A stretch of DNA of 64,000 bases from Paraburkholderia sp. PGU19. GTDB taxonomy: Bacteria > Pseudomonadota > Gammaproteobacteria > Burkholderiales > Burkholderiaceae. Under the pieces are notes generated by a model that was not told the DNA's origin, ran no database searches, and worked only from the letters and a program-made list of their open reading frames with translations. Below, in pieces: positions 18,457 through 27,348 of the stretch. The translations under genes and the position numbers were made by a program. The DNA lies in contig NZ_AP023181.1 in assembly GCF_013426915.1 (NCBI RefSeq), forward strand, positions 1,736,001 to 1,800,000, given 5' to 3'. How positions within the stretch are numbered: position 1 is the first letter of the stretch; the number at the start of each line of letters is the position of its first letter.

Positions 18457-18810
18457 GGGGAGGTCTTGACGCGAGCGAGGGAAGCCCGAAGTGGGTGCGC
18501 GTGTCGCGCCCTGGCGACGCTGAAACTGAATTTGATTTTGATGTGACGAATACGGCCAGATTAAACAAGACGTCGTAAACTTTCCTTCAGGGCGTACAGC
18601 TACTACAACTAACGTAACGCGTTCAATATGGTGTTGTCGACGTCAATTTCAGCAGATTTTTGCTCAATCATCTGAGAGCACCTTAAATCAAAGAATGGCG
18701 CAGCGTTGCTATCCATTCTCCTCGAAGGTTTGAATTAGACCGAGCCAGCTTTGCTTCGCATCGATGGTCGAACATCGCGAATGCGAAGGCCAAATTGAAG
18801 GAGATAACAA
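18457..18810. other. Intergenic region
   Basis: No gene seen. The first about 60 bases resemble the sequence after the cupin stub at 20628, which shows that the duplicated unit extends beyond the gene. The rest is A/T-richer than its surroundings and probably holds the promoter of the exported protein at 18811. Confidence 0.5.
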
Positions 18811-19569
18811 ATGGACCGTCACGGGATACATTGGCGCCTCGGGCTCACCTCTCTCATCATCGGCATGGTCCTGGTGTCCATTAGCAGGACCGCATGCGCG
18901 CAAAGCCAGAATCCGGAAGTGGTGCCACCGCAGCAAGTCGTTGAAGGGATGACATACGGCCAGTGGTCTGCAGCTTGGTGGGGATGGATGCTGGCGCTTC
19001 CCTTCGGGAACAACTTGCCCAACCCGACGTTTTACTCCACCGGACAGCACTGCAGCGCTAATCAATCTGGACCGGTCTGGTTCCTGGCGGAACCGGCTCT
19101 TGGCACACCGAGCGATGGCGTCGTTGAGCAATGTAAAGTGCCCACCGGTCGTTATATTATGGTGCCTTTGCTTACCGCTGAGTGCTCGAACCTCGAACCG
19201 TCGCCTCAATTCATCCCGAGTCCATGCACCGACGATACAAGCTGTAGGGTTTGCGCCAAGACCCTGGCGAACATGATAATTCCGAGCAGTTTGAAAGCGT
19301 CGGTAGACGGCGTACCGGTGAGCGCATTGACGCGAACGCCAAGCCCCTTCCGGGTGCAGTCGCCTCTGTTCTTTTTCAATATTCCAGAGAGAAACTGGTT
19401 TACTGCCGAAACCGATAGCACGCGCGCTGGTATGGGGTATTCGGTTAGTGACGGATATTGGCTGATGATAAAGCCGCTTTCTCCGGGACTACATACAGTC
19501 CATGTTGAAGGGGCCGTTCCCGGCTTCCTGGAGGACGTGACATATCAAATCTCTGTTGGTGGACCCTAA
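18811..19569 (+). CDS. Exported protein of the YGxWxxxWW family
   Basis: A 252-residue protein with a signal peptide (hydrophobic LTSLIIGMVLVSISRTACAQ). The mature part begins with 'MTYGQWSAAWWGWMLALP', then 'GQHCSANQSGPVWFLAEP' and 'VPTGRYIMVPLLTAEC'. This layout is seen in an uncharacterised exported family of many Gram-negatives. Several cysteines suggest disulphides. AAGGAGATAACAA precedes ATG 18811. The small exported protein at 19832 follows on the same strand. Function unknown; probably periplasmic or secreted. Confidence 0.8.
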   Translation: MDRHGIHWRLGLTSLIIGMVLVSISRTACAQSQNPEVVPPQQVVEGMTYGQWSAAWWGWMLALPFGNNLPNPTFYSTGQHCSANQSGPVWFLAEPALGTPSDGVVEQCKVPTGRYIMVPLLTAECSNLEPSPQFIPSPCTDDTSCRVCAKTLANMIIPSSLKASVDGVPVSALTRTPSPFRVQSPLFFFNIPERNWFTAETDSTRAGMGYSVSDGYWLMIKPLSPGLHTVHVEGAVPGFLEDVTYQISVGGP

Positions 19570-19831
19570 CCCCATGGAATTACGGATACAACCGTCGGCG
19601 GATAGAGTTGACGTTCGGTTCCGCGTCTGGTGCCGCAAATCTCTTGATGTCTGTTGGCCAGGATTACGCAGCCCTCTCGACGATAGTCACAGGTGGGCAG
19701 GCGATGGGCAGTCTTCAAATATGTAGTGGCGTGGGCGAATACGCAGAATTGGCTCGCGGAGTAGTGGCGTTCAATGTAGTACAACCGCCTTGAACAACAT
19801 GAGCGACGACGGCATTTAAAGGAGGCGAATC

Positions 19832-20200
19832 GTGAAAGCCATTCTGGGTCGTGTCAATCGCCCTCCCGTGCTTGCCCCGGGGATGTTCGCGGCGCTACTG
19901 TTGGCCGGGAACGCTGCCGAATGCGCATGCCCGGAGTACGTCTCACTGCCCTCAGGCACTGTCTTCAATATCGCCGCTCTGATTAGAGACGCTGGGTCTC
20001 CGGATGGTGCTCTCAGAAAGGCACGAAGTGCGGTTGCACAAGTAAGTGCACACGGTGGTTGTCCCCAGTCAGAGGAACTGGCTGTATGTGAGGAAACGTT
20101 GGCGGTCGCGAGGAAAGCCATCGTGGCGTTGGAAGCGTGCGTCTCGTCAGACTCACTATCGGAGTCGCTGCGAAAGAAGGAGCGTGCTGCTGTGAAATAG
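19832..20200 (+). CDS. Small exported cysteine-containing protein
   Basis: A 122-residue protein with a probable signal peptide (PGMFAALLLAGNAAECAC). A cysteine near the end of it leaves a lipoprotein open. The mature part is helical and has four further cysteines (GGCPQ, VCEE, EACVS). AAAGGAGGCGAATC stands before GTG 19832, a strong ribosome site that fixes the start. It follows the YGxWxxxWW exported protein by about 260 bases. Function unknown. Confidence 0.7.
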   Translation: MKAILGRVNRPPVLAPGMFAALLLAGNAAECACPEYVSLPSGTVFNIAALIRDAGSPDGALRKARSAVAQVSAHGGCPQSEELAVCEETLAVARKAIVALEACVSSDSLSESLRKKERAAVK

Positions 20201-20764
20201 ACCAGTCCTGGCGTTGCTGCGCTGAGCCACCATTGTGGGTTGGAACGACGGATGGAGTAGCGACAGGTTGACCGCGGTGCCGGCAAGGAGCCGGAGTGCG
20301 TCGAGACAAGATTTCCTGCAATTATTTTGATGCCGCCATTGGATAAGGTGCCTGCTGAAATGACGACATGGGCCTCACGGCAGGGATGGGCGTCGGCGCC
20401 CTAAGACGTCCTATCCCCCGTTTGCCGGCGTCGACGAAGCCGAATCCCTGGTGGCTGCCGAACCATACGCACCTGCACTGTCGCAGCCTCCACAACTCGT
20501 GACCAACAGCGTGACCGCGAGGGCGACCAATGATGTGCCCGTCGCTTTCAGGAGTCGTCGCCCGCAGTGAGCCGACGGTGCAGGAAAGCGTGGTCGTGCG
20601 TCCAAAACCCGATGCCAGAGTGCCTTGAGAGGAGGTTGTGACGCGAGTGAGGGACGCCCGAAATGCGCGCGACAAGCGCGTCCAGGCCGACCGGCAGCGA
20701 ACGCCGCACCGCGAGCGACCATTCGAATTCGGGCGACGGCCGCGGTCTTCCGGGCAGATAACCC
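20201..20764. other. Intergenic region with a cupin 3' stub
   Basis: The only recognisable item is the cupin stub at 20554-20628 and a short stretch after it that matches the DNA downstream of the intact cupin gene. No other gene was seen. Confidence 0.55.
20554..20628 (+). pseudogene. 3' stub of the cupin gene
   Basis: Encodes 'VVARSEPTVQESVVVRPKPD' plus 'ARVP' and a stop. This matches the last 24 residues of the cupin at 18040-18456 and continues with similar downstream DNA. Everything upstream of this point is unrelated, so the copy is truncated. Confidence 0.8.
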
Positions 20765-21586
20765 CTAGCGCTTTCGCGCAGAAGCAAGCACGGCGGGCAT
20801 CGGCACCCGAACCTCGTCGTCGACCCGGTACGGGGCCGCGCTTTCCGAGACCGCCTTCTCAATCAGTGCCAGGGCCTCGGGTGTTTGCGCATTCAGAATG
20901 GCGGCCACCCTCACGCAGCCGCGCATCAGCGCGTGGAGGGGTGTCTCTGGCGCGCGGATAGACCAGGTCTGAGGCACCTCCTGGCCCCTGGGCTCTGCAA
21001 AGCCCGCTTCGAGCAGCACGCGCGAGCACTCGCCCCAGTCGCTGAACCGAAAAAACGGCGGGCCTTCCGGCAGGGCGACGTCCGTTTCGCCATGCGCCTC
21101 AATGGCTTTGAGCACCATGTCTAACCCGACTGCCTGGTCGCGGCTCGCCCAGACGGTGAAGGCAATCCGGCCGCCTGGCCGCAGGACGCGAAATGCCTCT
21201 GCAAGTGCGGTCTCGGGGCGGGCGAAATGGTGCATCCCGAAATTGCTGCCAACCGCGTCGAAGCTCCTGTCGGCGAACGGCAGGTCTTCTGCACTGCCCA
21301 CCTTGAAGGTGACCCCTGGGTTAAGGCGTGCCGCTAGTTCGACCATGGCCGGTGCGAAGTCAATGCCAACGACATTGGCACCGCGCACCGCGGCCGCAGC
21401 TGCAAGATAGCCGGGTCCGGACGCGACGTCGAGGAAGCGAATGCCCTTGCGCACATCCAGTGCGGCGAGCAGCGCATCAGTCGCCTGTGTCGTCAAATCG
21501 GCGTAGTACCAGTGATACGACCGGGCCAGCTGTTCCCAGCCCTGGCGCTCAAATGCGCTGAATGCGTCTTCCTTCAAAGTTGGCAT
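20765..21586 (-). CDS. Class I SAM-dependent methyltransferase
   Basis: A 273-residue methyltransferase. Motif I is 'FLDVASGPGYLA', the acidic end of strand 2 is 'VVGIDFAPAM', and later motifs are 'SAEDLPFADRSFDAVGS' and 'VLRPGGRIAF'. This is the UbiE/COQ5-like class with small-molecule substrates; the acceptor is unknown. ATG 21586 has GTGAGGGAG just upstream, and an in-frame GTG at 21595 is possible. It stands alone in a loose region. Confidence 0.9.
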   Translation of the reverse strand: MPTLKEDAFSAFERQGWEQLARSYHWYYADLTTQATDALLAALDVRKGIRFLDVASGPGYLAAAAAVRGANVVGIDFAPAMVELAARLNPGVTFKVGSAEDLPFADRSFDAVGSNFGMHHFARPETALAEAFRVLRPGGRIAFTVWASRDQAVGLDMVLKAIEAHGETDVALPEGPPFFRFSDWGECSRVLLEAGFAEPRGQEVPQTWSIRAPETPLHALMRGCVRVAAILNAQTPEALALIEKAVSESAAPYRVDDEVRVPMPAVLASARKR

Positions 21587-21989
21587 CTCCCTCACACCTC
21601 GCTATGGCGCCTTGCTCGTCGTCGAGTATGCGGGCAAAGAAAGCGTCAGCATGTTCGTCAGGCAACTCCAGCACTGACACCGTATGGACACCTGAAGTGT
21701 TTGGCACCGTACCGAGCTCCAGCCGGCGCCGACCGCATTATCGTCTGGCCCCTCCGGTCACAGGGCCAACCGCCCCTCGACATCCATGCCGGATGGCCAA
21801 TGTGGCAAAGTGGCCGGTGCGGGAAAGGTCCCTGTTGCGCCTACGCAGTGCTGCTCTTCCAGAATAGGACTGCAGGAGTGGTGTTTCCATGCCTTCGAAA
21901 CTCCGACGTCGCGACGATGTGGTGATGTCCGTAGCGCGTTCTGGCGAACCGCGGGATAACCACCGAGCCGAAGTTATCGTTGCTTACGT

Positions 21990-22089
21990 GTGAAGAGTTG
22001 TGCAGCGGGAAAGTGGATGAGCCTGTGGATAATCTTCGGCAATGAGCACGCGCATTTGACTCGCATGAAGAGAGACATGCGCAGCAAGG
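21990..22089 (+). repeat. DnaA-box-containing repeat, unit 1
   Basis: A unit of about 100 bases starting GTGAAGAGTTGTGCA and ending GACATGCGCAGCAA. At 22024-22032 it has TGTGGATAA, a perfect match (reverse strand) to the DnaA box TTATCCACA. At 22012-22020, 12 bases upstream, it has the weaker AGTGGATGA. The unit recurs at 22181-22280. Confidence 0.75.
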
Positions 22090-22180
22090 GTCGCGTTTCG
22101 CGACTCGCTCTGCCGGCGTGAACCCGCCAAAGCGCCGACAGGTGGCTGCACGGGACTCATGGTATCAAGGCGCAATATGT

Positions 22181-22280
22181 ATGAAGAGTTGTGCACCGAA
22201 AAGGTGGATAAGCCTGTGGATAATCGTACGGGCAATTGGCCCAAGCCCATGATTCGTATGAAGAGAAACATGCGCAGCAA
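22181..22280 (+). repeat. DnaA-box-containing repeat, unit 2
   Basis: A second copy of the unit at 21990. GGTGGATAA at 22203-22211 and a perfect TGTGGATAA at 22215-22223 keep the 12-base spacing. The flanks 'ATGAAGAGTTGTGCA' and 'ATGAAGAGAAACATGCGCAG' are conserved while the middle is not. Conserved spacing and boxes suggest protein binding. Confidence 0.75.
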
Positions 22281-22497
22281 AAGTTAAGCAACAGGCTTCT
22301 ACAGTCAGACGTAATCGCTGGGCGCTGTGTTCGCTGCAGGGCAAGTCCGTGGTTGAGCTTCCGGTCGGGTGACAGCAGACGCCGCGTTCGGTAGCGGATT
22401 AGTAGCGGTGAAATAACGTGAACTATCGCAAACGTCCACGCGGATGGTTAATGGCCTATCGAAAGCGGCACAGTTTGTCGTCGCGCCAGAGCCGCGG

Positions 22498-22551
22498 CAG
22501 GAAAACGGGAACGCCACGTTGGAAGTAAAGCAGGGACCGAAAGGTAAGCAG
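22498..22551 (+). pseudogene. Fragment of a cold-shock protein gene
   Basis: Eighteen codons encoding QENGNATLEVKQGPKGKQ, matching the C-terminal part of CspA-type proteins (compare QEN...VKMGPKGKQ at 60379-60585). The RNA-binding RNP1 and RNP2 motifs are absent and the frame runs straight into repeat R2. Confidence 0.7.
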
Positions 22552-22556
22552 GTGTC

Positions 22557-22751
22557 CAGCGCCAGCGGCATCGCCAGAGCTTCCGTGGGCATCGGCACTG
22601 TCATCGACCAGAAGAATGCAAGACCCGAACCTTGATTTCCACGGTAGCGTTGAACAGTATCGGTACGTGGATGATGGCTGTTTCTGCTGCTATCTGAGAC
22701 GATGTGAGTGAGTAAAGCCTTGTTGCGACACGCCGCGCGTTTCGTGAGACG
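22557..22751. repeat. Interspersed repeat R2, copy 1
   Basis: A 195-base segment that matches 60821-61015 without a gap and with about a dozen substitutions by eye. Its - strand encodes 'ILLVDDSADA', then after a frame change 'EALAMPLAL', the start of a response-regulator receiver domain. The same frame change is in both copies, so the copied unit was already broken. Confidence 0.85.
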
Positions 22752-22759
22752 GCTATGCC

Positions 22760-22961
22760 CATAAAAAGACTTCCATCCAATTTGATGGCTTTGATGTCTC
22801 AATGAAGTCTTCGAAAGGCGAAGAAGTTAAAGACATCTGTAGAGAATGGCTCTTATATTGGACGGCATGATTCGTTTTAGGCAGCGGTCGCTTTATCTCA
22901 CAACTGTCCCGGTCCGCGCGCAATCTCGACCGGGTGTTGGTCGTGGTACGCGTTGAACAAC
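22760..22961. repeat. Interspersed repeat R1, copy 2
   Basis: About 202 bases, roughly 90% identical to 62222-62423 and more distantly to 16128-16240. It starts with CATAAAAAGACT, holds an inverted repeat around CTTCGAAAGGCGAAG, and includes the last codons of the 65-residue gene at 22898-23095. It directly adjoins R2. Confidence 0.85.
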
Positions 22962-23095
22962 AGTAAGCATAACTGAGCAATGGAAGCAAGGTCCACGGCC
23001 TGTCCTGCGTGCTCGACCTCGCCTGTGTTGAGTACGTCATCGAGAATCGGAGCGAGACGGCGCAGTTGCCGGAACGTCGTGACGTCTAGTTTCAT
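22898..23095 (-). CDS. Small unknown protein (65 residues)
   Basis: A 65-residue helical protein starting MKLDVTTFRQLRRLAP, with an acidic middle and ending 'HPVEIARGPGQL'. GGGAGG stands 5 bases before ATG 23095, a strong ribosome site. Its last about 20 codons lie inside repeat R1. The same codons (ending 'VEIARGPGPL') occur at 62345-62423 fused behind a phasin gene, so a second copy of this gene was cut by recombination there. No known family recognised. Confidence 0.7.
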   Translation of the reverse strand: MKLDVTTFRQLRRLAPILDDVLNTGEVEHAGQAVDLASIAQLCLLLFNAYHDQHPVEIARGPGQL

Positions 23096-23454
23096 GTTAA
23101 ACCTCCCGTGGCCACGCGATAGAGCGCCCCTGAACTGACCGACTCCAAGGCTCGGCTTACGCTCGACAAGCCACCCAAGTTGATTGGGTCGCGATTCGGG
23201 GCGACGTCTCCGGCAACCGCTCGCTGACGGATGCAACAAGACGTAGAGGCGTAAGGTGCAACGCGATATCACGTTCACGCTTACGGACGCTGCTTCCTCT
23301 GTGACTGGCGCACAAGTAATCCTCGTGGCGTTTAACGGGCAAGATTACTGACGATGGCTTTGGTACGCGCGTCTGTTGCTTCCTCTTGCGAGTCAGGCCC
23401 GTCCACCGGAATTGCTAACAAAATGCGGATGTATGGAGCTCGAACTTTGGCGTC
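23096..23454. other. Intergenic region
   Basis: No gene supported. It may hold the promoter of the 65-residue gene at its left edge. Nothing else recognised. Confidence 0.45.
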
Positions 23455-23706
23455 TCACGCCGCAACGGGTTCCGCGGTCGACTTCCGCCTGTCGACGGCA
23501 GGCGGAAACACGTGCCAGGTGCCGTCATCGTGCCGAAAGAAGAACAGCACGCGCACACCGACAGATGATGACGTCTCGACGCAGACATAACGTGTCCGGC
23601 CCCAGCGTGTCCGACCGAATTCGGTCACGTGAACAAGTGAAGTGGAAGCCGGCGCAAGCCATTTTTCCACCTGATACCGAAGTGACCAGTGATTTGCGTT
23701 CTTCAT
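23455..23706 (-). CDS. Unknown protein, paralogue of 46102-46383
   Basis: An 83-residue protein. It shares 'VEKWLAPA', 'HVT.F.RTR', 'VCVETSSS.GVR.LFFFRHDDG' and 'VFPPA' with the product of 46102-46383. Conservation at the protein level with many silent DNA changes shows both are real genes. ATG 23706 is aligned with the paralogue's start, with GGAACT before it. The pattern of beta strands and 'FFFRHDDGTWHVFPP' suggests a small beta-rich domain. Function unknown; it lies between the 65-residue gene and a phasin on the same strand. Confidence 0.75.
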   Translation of the reverse strand: MKNANHWSLRYQVEKWLAPASTSLVHVTEFGRTRWGRTRYVCVETSSSVGVRVLFFFRHDDGTWHVFPPAVDRRKSTAEPVAA

Positions 23707-24117
23707 ATTCAGTTCCAGCAAGTCCGAGGCCCACGCGGTAGACCTGGTTCAGGCCATCACCGAAGGCGGATAATTTCCGTGCGGGCACCTGACTTCTTCG
23801 GTTGACATCGACGAAGGTCCAGCAAGACGCTCCGCGTCGACACGTCGCAGTCGAGTCACGAACTCGAGAAGGCGTCGGCCTAGTCGCGGATTCCCGCTGT
23901 CATCCCTTTAACGTCGTCCACGACCGCGAAGATGGCCACAAGCTTGTGAGTTCTGAAACCGGATATTTCGGCAAGGGCGGACCCCAAAACGTGCCACGCT
24001 GAGGCCGGCAGCGTCGTCGCGACGTCCGCGGCGCACAGGTAGTCGCCAGAAAAGAACACTCGAAAAAAGAGCGGGCTCGCCTTAAACATCTGAAGGCCAT
24101 GGCCGACGCCAGCAGGG
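23707..24117. other. Intergenic region with a conserved upstream segment
   Basis: Around 23945-23985 the - strand can encode 'EISGFRTHKLVAIFAVVDD'. A similar segment (EISGFRTHK) lies upstream of the paralogue at 46540. It lies far upstream of the coding start in both places, so it may be a leader, a lost exon-like fragment or part of the duplicated unit. Confidence 0.5.
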
Positions 24118-24675
24118 CTACTCCTTCTCAACGGCTTCGGCTTGTTCAATGCCCCGCCTGGTCGAGCGGGTCGCAGTGTCAGGCGCGGCGCTGACGTTGC
24201 TTTCAACAATCTGCCCCGCCTGCCTTGTGGTCTTCCGGGCAGTTTCAAACGTCGCACTGGTAGTGTCGATGGCGGTCTTCCATGCGGACACGGCGGCCTC
24301 GCTTCCAGCGGGCGCGTACTTCGCGAGGTTTTCAACGAACGCTTGCCAGTCGTGCTGGTGTCGTTTGAACTGCGTTTCAAAAGTCTCGGTGAAATCGGCC
24401 AGGGTGCTGGACATGATTTCGTACACATGCTGCCAGTACGACTGCGCTTTTTCTACTGCAGGTTGCGCCGCCAGCGAAAGCAACTCCTGCGGGTTTTTGG
24501 ACAATAACGCCCTGGCTGCGACTTCCTGATGTTCAGCGAGGATTGTTTTGAATGCCCGCAGGTTCAGACTGGCGAGCTTTTCAATGCTCACGAAAGCTTT
24601 GCTCAGGATACCGAACATTGCTTCAAGGCTGGCTTTCTGCGCGGCGATGGATTGCTCGAGGTCGAGACTGCTCAT
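24118..24675 (-). CDS. phaP: Phasin family protein
   Basis: A 185-residue phasin that coats polyhydroxyalkanoate granules. The N-terminal block 'EQSIAAQKASLEAMFGILSKAF', the run 'SLNLRAFKTILAEHQE' and 'EKAQSYWQHVYEIMS' are typical of Burkholderia phasins. The C-terminus is an Ala/Thr-rich amphipathic helix ending 'IEQAEAVEKE'. ATG 24675 has GGAG at 7 bases. Related genes or remnants lie at 50512, 45350 and 62197, so the region has several phasins in different states. Confidence 0.9.
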   Translation of the reverse strand: MSSLDLEQSIAAQKASLEAMFGILSKAFVSIEKLASLNLRAFKTILAEHQEVAARALLSKNPQELLSLAAQPAVEKAQSYWQHVYEIMSSTLADFTETFETQFKRHQHDWQAFVENLAKYAPAGSEAAVSAWKTAIDTTSATFETARKTTRQAGQIVESNVSAAPDTATRSTRRGIEQAEAVEKE

Positions 24676-25416
24676 CACAAACTCCATATGCGAAATGTCC
24701 AGAAGTCCGCTGAACGGAATATCGAACGGCGAGCCGCGAGTAGGAAGCGTTGTTGCGATGCAGCGAAATCCCATTCTAGAGGTCGGAGTGAAAATGTCAA
24801 TCGCTTGTTGCGCTCAAGTGTTATGCGTGGTGTGTGAGCATCCCCGACAGGCCCGCCGACATTGAAGTACAGGCGTCATCCAGGGAAACCCCGGTTGCAA
24901 GGCAGTGTGCCGATAGGAACCCCTGACGAACTTTTGCTCAGGAGTGTGCGATGCAGCAATAATTGACGAATTTGGTTGGCCGGAACCGGTTCGAAAAGCT
25001 GAGGAATTGGACGCCAGGGCGCATTGTCTCTGTGAGCGGGCTATTTGTCGCCGTCAGCCCGGGGCAGTGAAGGAGCGCCTTGCCCTCGCAATACACTTAA
25101 TAGTCCCAGGTTGGGAGCAACTCATGCCGTTTGCATGCGACGTACTACCTATTCAACTTCTGCATGGTGGCACTCAGGCGGCCGCCCTGATGGCAAAATG
25201 GTCCAATGCCTGCAGCTTGCGACCTTGTTACCGGGACATCGATTCCGTTTTCGATGTGAGTGGGCAGAGAAATTGCCAAATTCTCGTTCTAATCATGAAG
25301 CTATCGTTAGCTTTCGTTAACGGCAGATTGCATCGAAACTCTCAATTGTGTACGTTTAAGCAAGAGGCGCTAAGCGTCCCGCGGGGAACGAGGATTAACA
25401 GATTCCGGGGGCGAAG
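24676..25416. other. Region without a recognised gene
   Basis: A 158-codon + strand frame (24944-25420) is present but has no ribosome site, is patternless and overlaps the leader of the next gene. I see no other structure. Confidence 0.45.
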
Positions 25417-25683
25417 ATGAATCCAGTTGTCGAGCGTGACATCATGCATATCGGCCGGGTTATGCGTGCGACCGTGGTCCAATGTGCGCCGGAAATGATG
25501 CTTGTTGAATATTGGCGCAACCGGCTGAACGAACGCCTTGAAACGCCGTGTCTGACGGAACATCAACGTAATACGTTGCTTGAGTTCGTGCACGAACTCA
25601 ATGAAATTGAGCGACAAACAAATAGAAAAAATGCGCGGCGGATTAGTCGTCGTGAGGCACATGAAGAGGTCGAATGGTTATAG
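25417..25683 (+). CDS. Small unknown helical protein
   Basis: An 88-residue, probably all-helical protein: 'MLVEYWRNRLNERLETPCLTEHQRNTLLEFVHELNEIERQ' in outline, then a basic tail. GGGGGCGAAG precedes ATG 25417. The helix-turn with conserved 'LTEHQR' resembles a remnant at 13944-14071. No known family recognised. Confidence 0.65.
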   Translation: MNPVVERDIMHIGRVMRATVVQCAPEMMLVEYWRNRLNERLETPCLTEHQRNTLLEFVHELNEIERQTNRKNARRISRREAHEEVEWL

Positions 25684-26805
25684 GCTAGAGCCGCTAGCGC
25701 TTCGTACAGAGTCATTTGTGCGCTCGCTGTACGGCAGTGATTGGCTCGTTTTGTGGTGGTGAGGCTCTGCCTGTTAGGCCTGCGCGGCAGGACATCTTGT
25801 TTTTAGCGACGATGACAACGCCATGCCCCAACCCCTGAATCTGGACCTTCGAGCGAGAGCCGAACTCCTCACCTATCTGGTTGCCTCTCAACTTCTCGCA
25901 AAGTCTGTTAGTGGTCGTTGCCTCACAATCGCAAACGTCTCGAAACGGAGCGAATCTGGCTGGGGCCGCAAATGGAGGCGGCACTGACTGGCTTGAGCGG
26001 ATATCTATCTCAAGTTGGTCGCAGACGCTTGCTCAACGTGTGACGTGAACTTCCCGGTGGTGCTCTTTGCCGAGTCAGCCGCAACCATGTTTTCTGAGAA
26101 TCCCCGACTCGACTTCCGCGCACCGTTTGTGCGAGCGTTCCATTACATGTGCGTGGACCACCTCCTCGAGACGGGCTGGTTCAAGAACGAAAGACTCCCT
26201 CAGGCGACGGCGAAGCAATGCGAGACAGGTCATTCAAACTATGGCCAGCATCTCGGGTTGACCGCTTGCCTGCAGTAGACAAGAGGGCAATGTGCCGTTC
26301 GTGTGCCGGTGGACCATCGGACGAGCCACGAATACCGCGCCCGTCCGGTCCAATTCATCCACGTCCACGGGTTCGCTATCAGCCACAATCCGATAGGCGG
26401 TCCAAGTGGCTCGGATGAGGCTCGATGACTTCAAGGTAAATGACGACCGCTACGGGTATCCAGTCGGTGATGTCCTGAAGAACTTCGCCATTGGTGTCTC
26501 GCGCCAGCTTCCTCGAACGGCGAATGAAATACAGGCATCGCACGAGGTTGTTGCGAGCGTCGGACGGGGCAGAGTTACCTCGGCCTGGCAACCTGTCTAC
26601 ATGAATACTTTCCAGTGACTTCGAACGTCGTCTAAGCTTTCCGGAAGGGGCATCAACGTTGTCGCTTTATGCCCATGGTGCGCGCGTGAGGGGGCGTCGA
26701 AGTGGGGCAGAAGAGAATTGTTTTGAGGTGGTTCGCGCCTCCAACCCGAGTGGTCTGCCGGTGCAGCGTTAGCCGGTACTCGCTCTAGCTGATTGGCGGT
26801 TGTCG
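25684..26805. other. Long region without a recognised gene
   Basis: About 1.1 kb with only short frames. Two - strand frames near 26234-26591 contain short plausible stretches (SLIRATWTAYRIVADSEP, QDITDWIPVAVVIYLEV) but no ribosome sites and no continuity. This looks like decayed DNA. Confidence 0.5.
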
Positions 26806-27015
26806 ATGGAGCAAATTCTTGTCTCCCGCGCCAGCGCAATTGAACGCCTTCTCGAGAGAAGGCAGGACCTGATGTCCGAAGTTGAATACAATCCGTCCCT
26901 TGCGCACGCTATTGTGGACGTTGAGCGGCTTTTGCTTGACGTCAGAGCCGGCCGACTGAATGTGTTTCAGTTCACTGACAGCATGGGACAGATATCTCGT
27001 ATTTATATCCTTTAG
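26806..27015 (+). CDS. Small unknown protein
   Basis: A 69-residue protein, mostly helical (SRASAIERLLERRQDLM, then AIVDVERLLLDVRAGRLN) with a short tail 'MGQISRIYIL'. The regular hydrophobic pattern suggests a real gene, but the ribosome site before ATG 26806 is weak. No family recognised. Confidence 0.5.
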   Translation: MEQILVSRASAIERLLERRQDLMSEVEYNPSLAHAIVDVERLLLDVRAGRLNVFQFTDSMGQISRIYIL

Positions 27016-27348
27016 TCTGTGGAGTAACCTCGGGAACCAAGGCTGTTGATGATACGTCTCGCAATGCACGTCGATGGACAGCGCTAGTACAGGGACTGCA
27101 CAAACTCGATTTGATGTCAGTCGCCGAGCTCGCACAGCTATCGAACGTTAGCCTCGGTTATGTCGTGCGGCTGCTGCTGCGCAGGCATGTCTTACGGCCT
27201 GTGTACGTCATCGGTGGTCGTGCGCAAAAAGGTGAGGCGTAGGCACGTACCACCTAGTCGCAATGAATTCGCGGAACAGCCAGGTTGCCACCGCGTTGCA
27301 GGTGGCGCCCGAGTGAGCATGCCATTCCCTGTTTGCAGCAAACGGCGT
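27016..27348. other. Region with a start-less helix-turn-helix-like frame
   Basis: The frame 26979-27242 reads 'LVQGLHKLDLMSVAELAQLS' then 'NVSLGYVVRLLLRRHVLRPVY', which looks like a helix-turn-helix. It has no start codon before residue 36, so it is probably a 5'-truncated gene. Confidence 0.4.

Noticed and set aside
24944..25420. 158-codon frame on the + strand
   Set aside because: No ribosome site, no pattern, and it runs over the ribosome site of the next gene.
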